From the NCBI GenBank assembly GCA_029215795.1, contig JARDYH010000003.1:258238562-258302561 (forward strand): 64,000 nucleotides of DNA, in the 5' to 3' direction. Shown in pieces: positions 60,001 to 64,000 of the stretch. Numbering within the stretch: the stretch's first letter is position 1; each line of letters starts with the position of its first letter. Origin of the DNA: Anniella stebbinsi. Taxonomy: Eukaryota; Chordata; Lepidosauria; Squamata; Anniellidae. The notes beneath the pieces were generated by a model. The model made no database searches. It saw nothing but the letters and a program-made list of their open reading frames with translations, and was not told the DNA's origin. The position numbers were made by a program, and so were the translations under genes.

Positions 60001-63000
60001 TGGCACCGCCCCTTTGGCCCCACCCACCACTGGAGTGCAGCCCCCGAGAGCTTCTTCAGTCTTTGGGCTGAAAGAGGTTCAACACCCCAGGAATAGAACT
60101 TTAAAAAGACGTTCTCTGTGTATACTGAGGAGGTGGATGTAGTCCAGCTTTCACGCCATTGATTTCTTTGCAAGGTGCTCTGACTTTGTAACAGTGCACA
60201 ATCTAAACCATGGACTGCATTTCGATATAGGGCCTGTTCAGACAACACACTAAGCCATGGTTAGGCTGCTAACCCTTTTGCAGCAAATGGTTAGTGAGCG
60301 TGTTTAAACCATGGTTGTTGTGTAGCCACCATGGTTGGAAATGGTCAAACAACATGCAAAAGTCATGGTTCACGTGACATGCTAAGCCATAATGTTTAGC
60401 TGCAAATGCTTAACCACCGTGGCTTAATGTGTCTTCTGAACAGGGCCATTTAGAGCTAAGAATTGTTCTTTGTATGCTAATAGTTTGTGGTTTAGGTAAA
60501 TGTGGTGTGTTCTTGTGCTTTTTCTTAATTGCCTATAAGGTGCATCCAAAAATTGCCAGCAAACTTTATTTTGGCAAGTTGTCGCCACCTTTGATATGGA
60601 TCCATGCAACGAAGGCCACATAGATGATATGCAAGAGGAAGAACAATGACAAAGCCTGATTTGGGAAAAATGTTGTGTTCTATTCCTGCTTTGCCTGATA
60701 AGAGAAGATACCTGGAGAGAAGATACCACTCATGTTTTTTATATATGCAGGTTGTTCAAAGAGGAGGGATTCTGATCACAGACAGGAAAAAGAATGACTT
60801 TTTGACAAAAGATATCGTCCAAGATCTCAACCGCTTGCTGAGATCGAGAAAGAAAGACCGTGTGTCTAGTGCAGCATTACCTGAAATGGACAAACAGGTA
60901 GGTAACTGAGCTGTCAGGGGGTGGGAAGTGTACCATAAAGGAGTCAAGCTGTGTTTGCTGTAGCCCATTAAGTTTGACTTCACTAGCATTTCTCTCCTTC
61001 AATCTTCTCTTTGCTGCTTCTTTTTGGAAGGGTTAAAATGGGAGATAAAATGCCCAAGTTTCGAGTCCTTGTTTCTGCAGTATTGGTACCATCTGTCCAT
61101 TCATCTTTGTGTGGCTTTGGAATAATGTTTGGAATCTGTAGATCAGAATACATGGTATGCTCTACAATCCTTTGTGGTGCCTCATGCCTCAGCTACCTCC
61201 AGTTCTTCTCTGGGGATTTTAAAATGTTTTTTTTTATTGCCTCTTGAGGGTTTAATTACACCAGGGGTGCATCTCTTAAGGTGATGCTTGTCAATTGCAA
61301 TTTTTATTATATCAGCATGGTTAATCGGAGGCACATTTTTAGTCGATAAAAAGTTCTCAGTTGATCTAACTGTTTAATCAATTAAATGCCGCAGTCTTGT
61401 TTCCAGAGTTCTGTAGGTGATTTCTTGGAGCTGCCTGTAACAAGCAGCCTTTTCCTGGCTGCTATAATGCCTCATGGCCAGGAGGGGCCATCCTAACATA
61501 AGGGCCTGGGAAGGAGCTAGCTGGGCTGTATGACATTGGAGGAATAGGCATTGTTAGGGACGGGAAATGCGGGTGAAACCAGCATGCTAAGGGCAAATAA
61601 CTCGCCTCTTGCAAATCCTTACCAATGTTAGTAACAATGCTTTAAAACAGTGTATACCTTTTACTTAATATTTATTGGTGAGACTTCCAAATACTTGCAG
61701 TTGTGGCAAAATAGACGCACAATTTTCCATACATGATGGTGTAAGTAAGTGTGCGTGTGTTTTATGCATGGGGTTTAATTTCACGTAGGCAAAAAAATTG
61801 TGTGTAAAGTAGCCCTCTTTGGGTGGCGTTGGGGAATTTGCTGTCCCATTTCCCCTTCGTGTATAAGGTGGGGATGAGCGATTCCTCATGGGCCTGTACA
61901 CATTGGCAAGATTAGACTATAAAGGGGCCTTCGCCTTCCGGATGTGTTGGACTACAATGCCAATCATCCCCAGCCAAGCCATGCTGTCTGGAAAGCACAA
62001 GGTTGGGGAAGGCTGCTGTGAAAAACGTTTTAAGTACTAATAGCTGTATGCAACAACTGTTGTAAACTATTGTTCTGATATTGGTGCATTAAGAATATTT
62101 GGAGCAAGGTACCAATATTTCTGTCCTGACTGGTTCGTGTATAAAGCTACTGCACCCATCTCAACTTCACTCATGTTTTGGAGGAAGTTGTTATAAGTCT
62201 ATGCTGAAAAGAGGTGACTGGAGAGGGAGAAATACCTATACTGACCTGGTTTGCACGTAACAACAATTTCTGGGTTGTTTAACCCATGAATTGTTGTGGA
62301 TGGGCGAGAGTGAGCAAGTGTACGTTGCACTCATCACGTCTGCTACATTTTTATTCTGCTTTTCAGACAATTATTATTGTCTCCCAAAGTGGCTCTGTCA
62401 TCAGGCTTACAAACTAAACCGACAAGTCACTTGAGGGAAGCAGGGTGGAGGGAAAAGGAAGAGGCGGGAATCGTTTTTTCCAGGCCAGAACAAGGAGGTG
62501 AGCTGTAAGTGAGCATTTACATGCCCTTTGCGCCAGGCTGATCGTCCCTTCCTTGTGTTCTTGCCTGAATGAGACTTTTGTTCCTTTGGCCAATGGGTCC
62601 AGAGCGTTCTTTTGCCATCCTTCAGCTGTCCCAGGGCACCTGTCAGTCTAACACTGGTCTACTGGCTGCTGTTATACTTGAGAGGATATATGTGGAAAAG
62701 TTTGAATCCTTGAATTGCACTGTATACATGCGTATTAGTCTGGTTAAACATGTAGTTTCAGGTTAGGTAAGTCGTACTAAGACCTCGAAAGAAAAGGCAA
62801 GGAGATTTCTGCAAGAAGGAAAGGGAGGCGCTGATGTCATTTTTAGCAAAGGTCTCTTTGCACCTACGTCATCGAACAACAGTAGTTTATTTTTTGCACT
62901 ATGTTCTGTATTAATCGCATAGCCATTTCACTGCGGAATAAATGGCTGCTGCTGTTCTTACTTTGTTGTGAAGAATAATAGTGGCTATTGCCAATTCCCA

Positions 63001-64000
63001 GCTACTGATTGAAGGTGTGTGGTGGACATAGCCTTTGAAAAGGGCTATCTACCCATTGTTTTTTTGTCCAGGAAGAAAAGGGTACTTAGTGACTGGGTTC
63101 ATACGACACGTTTACCTACACTCATTGGTTGAGTGTCGGGTTGTTCTTGTACCATGGTTTGTTTTGTACTGTGGTTATTGTGTTGTCTGGCCGCAGCAAT
63201 TTTCCTCACGGTGGCTTATTAACCATGCAGTGGCTAATTCTCAGACAAGTCACCTTGAGAACCCATGGTTTGTTTTTCGATTGTTCAGGGTGCTTAACAA
63301 GCCACACTATGGTTAACAAGCCCCCCTGTGGAAAACACACTGGGTTCAGACAACACGATAACCCACAGTTCAACAACAACCCACACTCAATCATTCAAAC
63401 AACATGATAATCCACACTCAGTAGTGGATTGAGGGTTGTAACTGTGGCTTGTTCGTTGAACTGTGGGTTAGCGTGTTGCCTGATTGCAGCGAGGGTGGCT
63501 TGTTAACCATGCAGTGAGGCTTGTTTTCTCAAAGAAGCTCCCTTGAGAACCCATGGTTTGTTGTTGGATTGTTCAGAGTGGTTAACAAGCCACACTGCAT
63601 AGTTAACGAACCACCCTGGCTGCGTTCAAACAACACGATAACCCACCCTGCAGAAAACGTGCTGTGTTCAGATAATACGCTAACTCGTGGTTCAATAAAG
63701 TGTGGGTTAGTGTGTTGTGTGAACCCAGCCAATGTGTCCCCCTGCCACCACTGTCCAGTTGTTTCACTGTCTCTCCCTGGAGAAACAGCCATGAATTAAT
63801 CAGACTTTTCAGCAGTAATTTAGAAATACTGTCGGACAAGCACAAACCCTATATTGGTTGGGGCTCATCCATACTTAGTCTCTGCAGTACACCAGAGGCA
63901 AGCTGTGTGAATGTGTCTAGAGTAACACGTCTGTTGTTTCCTCCCCACTAGGTTGCTATCTCTTCTTTGTCTGCTGTGATTAAGTATTTAGAGCTTTTAA
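50859..64000 (+). CDS. MSH2: MSH2, DNA mismatch repair protein, exons 1-5 (partial)
   Basis: MSH2 pairs with MSH6 or MSH3 to recognise mismatches and small loops in the nucleus. The window holds the first 270 codons plus 49 nt of exon 5. These cover the N-terminal mismatch-binding domain and most of the connector domain; the lever, clamp and ATPase parts lie beyond. Exon 2-4 lengths (155, 279, 147 nt) equal those of human MSH2, all sites are GT/AG, and phases are 1, 0, 0, 0. Exon 1 has 229 coding nt against 211 in human. The extra six codons lie in a diverged leader before [20 protein letters not shown]. No stop or frame damage is seen. EPCAM lies upstream in the same orientation, the conserved arrangement. 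Confidence 0.96.
51088..53887. other. MSH2 intron 1
   Basis: 2.8 kb. It holds repeat fragments at 52148-52260 (two-copy aactgctagcagccaaa, then aatcttatggctcatgaaat and cttcatcagatgtatggag), at 52663-52775 and at 53690-53800 (palindromic ttgaaatcaatgggg / cattgatttcagtg). No exon or RNA gene was seen. Confidence 0.5.
53888..54042 (+). CDS. MSH2: MSH2 exon 2
   Basis: 155 nt between ctttag and gtatgt; reads [35 protein letters not shown] and ending ESEWYLAYK, within the mismatch-binding domain. Confidence 0.97.
54297..54497. mobile_element. MITE, about 200 bp, 35-bp TIRs (MSH2 intron 2)
   Basis: aacgagaagccactgagggt plus gaatttcccca at the left is mirrored by tggggaaattcacccatggt plus ggcttcttgttt at the right; the inner 14 bp (gggtgaatttcccc) are exact. 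No coding content. Confidence 0.75.
54715..54782 (+). repeat. LINE/SINE 3'-tail relic
   Basis: tgtacactgcctcgacggtt followed by ggtggcatataaatgttaat and aataaataaata resembles the 3' end of L2-like elements. Only the tail is preserved. Confidence 0.45.
54834..54881 (+). repeat. Two-copy tandem repeat, 24 bp
   Basis: gggaaaaacctgaggaattt plus ttgg occurs twice in direct succession (about 54837-54881). Confidence 0.85.
55599..55739. mobile_element. hAT-like palindromic MITE (MSH2 intron 2)
   Basis: cagggatgggcagaaggtaa, then gtctccagat, pairs imperfectly with atctggaaatctactttttg and cccactccttccct. Inner arms include ttggagttgaagtccaaaac. It belongs with the palindromic group at 4341 and 18823. 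Flanking ctaga on both sides may be a decayed duplication. Confidence 0.55.
56092..56424. mobile_element. hAT-type MITE, caggggtg TIR (MSH2 intron 2)
   Basis: Begins CAGGGGTGGGCAACCTC and contains ttggtgatttcctggttttt and aaggcttacttactggcagt. It shares its full length with the copy at 59795; the right end is degraded. Confidence 0.65.
56446..56532 (+). repeat. Three-copy tandem repeat, about 30 bp
   Basis: aggataaggcttggctcatt plus tgccttaat is present three times in a row, the first copy slightly diverged. Located 440 bp upstream of MSH2 exon 3. Confidence 0.9.
56973..57251 (+). CDS. MSH2: MSH2 exon 3
   Basis: 279 nt between aaatag and gtaagc. It encodes [20 protein letters not shown], then VGVVGIKLL and the ending [17 protein letters not shown]. 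It spans the end of the mismatch-binding domain and the start of the connector domain. Phase 0 at both ends. Confidence 0.97.
57252..58312. other. MSH2 intron 3, first part
   Basis: Contains a fragment of the 50475-type repeat at 57361-57430. Otherwise no feature recognised. Confidence 0.4.
58313..58422. repeat. 110-bp near-perfect hairpin (MSH2 intron 3)
   Basis: caggtcagaaaaaggagaaa and aaatgtttattt on the left are mirrored by aaataaacatttt and tttctcctttttctgacctg on the right, with only a few mismatches over about 50-bp arms. The phrase ctgtttcttcttttag stands as a direct repeat just outside (58270 and 58421). Confidence 0.85.
59731..59769. repeat. (TCTG)n/(TCCA)n microsatellite
   Basis: ctgtctgtctgtctgtctgt followed by ccatctatccatc, immediately before the hAT-type element at 59795. 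Confidence 0.9.
59795..60090. mobile_element. hAT-type MITE, 296 bp (MSH2 intron 3)
   Basis: Starts CAGGGGTGCAGAACCTCAG and ends GAGGTTCAACACCCCAG, imperfect TIRs of about 17 bp. Flanking octamers aaatagag and gaatagaa agree at 6 of 8 positions, an aged hAT duplication. Relatives at 23426 and 56092. No transposase. Confidence 0.75.
60230..60447. mobile_element. Foldback MITE, gggcctgttcagacaacac TIR (MSH2 intron 3)
   Basis: gggcctgttcagacaacaca, then ctaagccatggtta, at the left pairs with taaccaccgtggcttaatgt, then gtcttctgaacagggcc, at the right. Same element as 35704-35891. It ends about 300 bp before exon 4. Confidence 0.82.
60751..60897 (+). CDS. MSH2: MSH2 exon 4
   Basis: 147 nt between atgcag and gtaggt; encodes [20 protein letters not shown], then [12 protein letters not shown] and the ending LPEMDKQ, in the connector domain. 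Confidence 0.97.
60898..63089. other. MSH2 intron 4, first part
   Basis: A degraded 'ggactacaa' palindromic MITE lies at about 61925-62017 (ttggactacaatgccaatca / aaggttggggaaggctg). Near 62255-62300 is a fragment with gggttgtttaacccatgaat. No exon seen. Confidence 0.45.
63090..63729. mobile_element. Tandemly duplicated foldback element (MSH2 intron 4)
   Basis: Outer ends tgactgggttcatacgacac and gtgttgtgtgaacccagcc are inverted. Inside, a block with ggcttgttaaccatgcagtg and ccttgagaacccatggtttg occurs twice, 288 bp apart (63253 and 63541). The end motif gttcagacaacacgataacc appears internally at 63343 and as gttcaaacaacacgataacc near 63625. It is a composite of the ttcagacaacac TIR group, 220 bp upstream of exon 5. 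Confidence 0.75.
63952..64000 (+). CDS. MSH2: MSH2 exon 5 (first 49 nt)
   Basis: Starts after cactag and reads [16 protein letters not shown] up to the window end, matching the expected continuation of the connector domain. Confidence 0.95.

Overview
The window is vertebrate nuclear DNA, most likely from a squamate reptile (lizard or snake). Two intron-containing genes are recognisable, both on the + strand and in the order found in other amniotes. EPCAM is complete: nine coding exons between 22277 and 33870 give 305 codons plus a stop. The first part of MSH2 follows: exons 1-4 are complete and exon 5 is cut by the window end (50859-64000). All junctions are GT/AG, and MSH2 exons 2, 3 and 4 (155, 279 and 147 nt) have the lengths I know for the human gene. 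The squamate assignment rests on repeat content: L1, L2-like, CR1 and another APE-type LINE, a DIRS tyrosine-recombinase retrotransposon, tRNA-derived SINEs and many short palindromic DNA transposons. It is an inference.

Layout. 1-1050 is a chain of imperfect hairpins. 1929-5641 holds several foldback or MITE-like elements, one a 314-bp TA-flanked palindrome. 6036-12075 is an almost full DIRS element: inverted terminal repeats, gag-like, RT/RNase H/methyltransferase-like and tyrosine recombinase frames, and an internal complementary region that pairs with both termini. 12100-21900 is gene-poor, with MITEs, a SINE and an L2-like 3' end. 21840-34310 is EPCAM with a GC-rich promoter; intron 8 carries a recent antisense L1 with a perfect 18-bp target duplication.

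The 16.5 kb between EPCAM and MSH2 is almost wholly transposon-derived. It contains a three-layer nest (a solo retroviral LTR inside an L1 inside an older MITE), a decayed 5-kb LINE, a minus-strand L2/CR1-type LINE, an L2-like LINE split by a hAT-type element with an 8-bp target duplication, and a CR1 3' end. MSH2 starts in a GC-rich promoter with YY1-, CCAAT- and E2F-like sites. Its introns hold hAT-type MITEs, a 110-bp hairpin and a tandemly duplicated foldback element.

EPCAM encodes an epithelial adhesion glycoprotein and MSH2 the common subunit of the MutS mismatch-repair heterodimers. They are neighbours, not parts of one pathway. No wholly new system is evident. The most unusual signals are the hairpin chain at the left edge, the DIRS termini and internal complementary region, and a group of foldback elements that share a TIR resembling TTCAGACAACAC.
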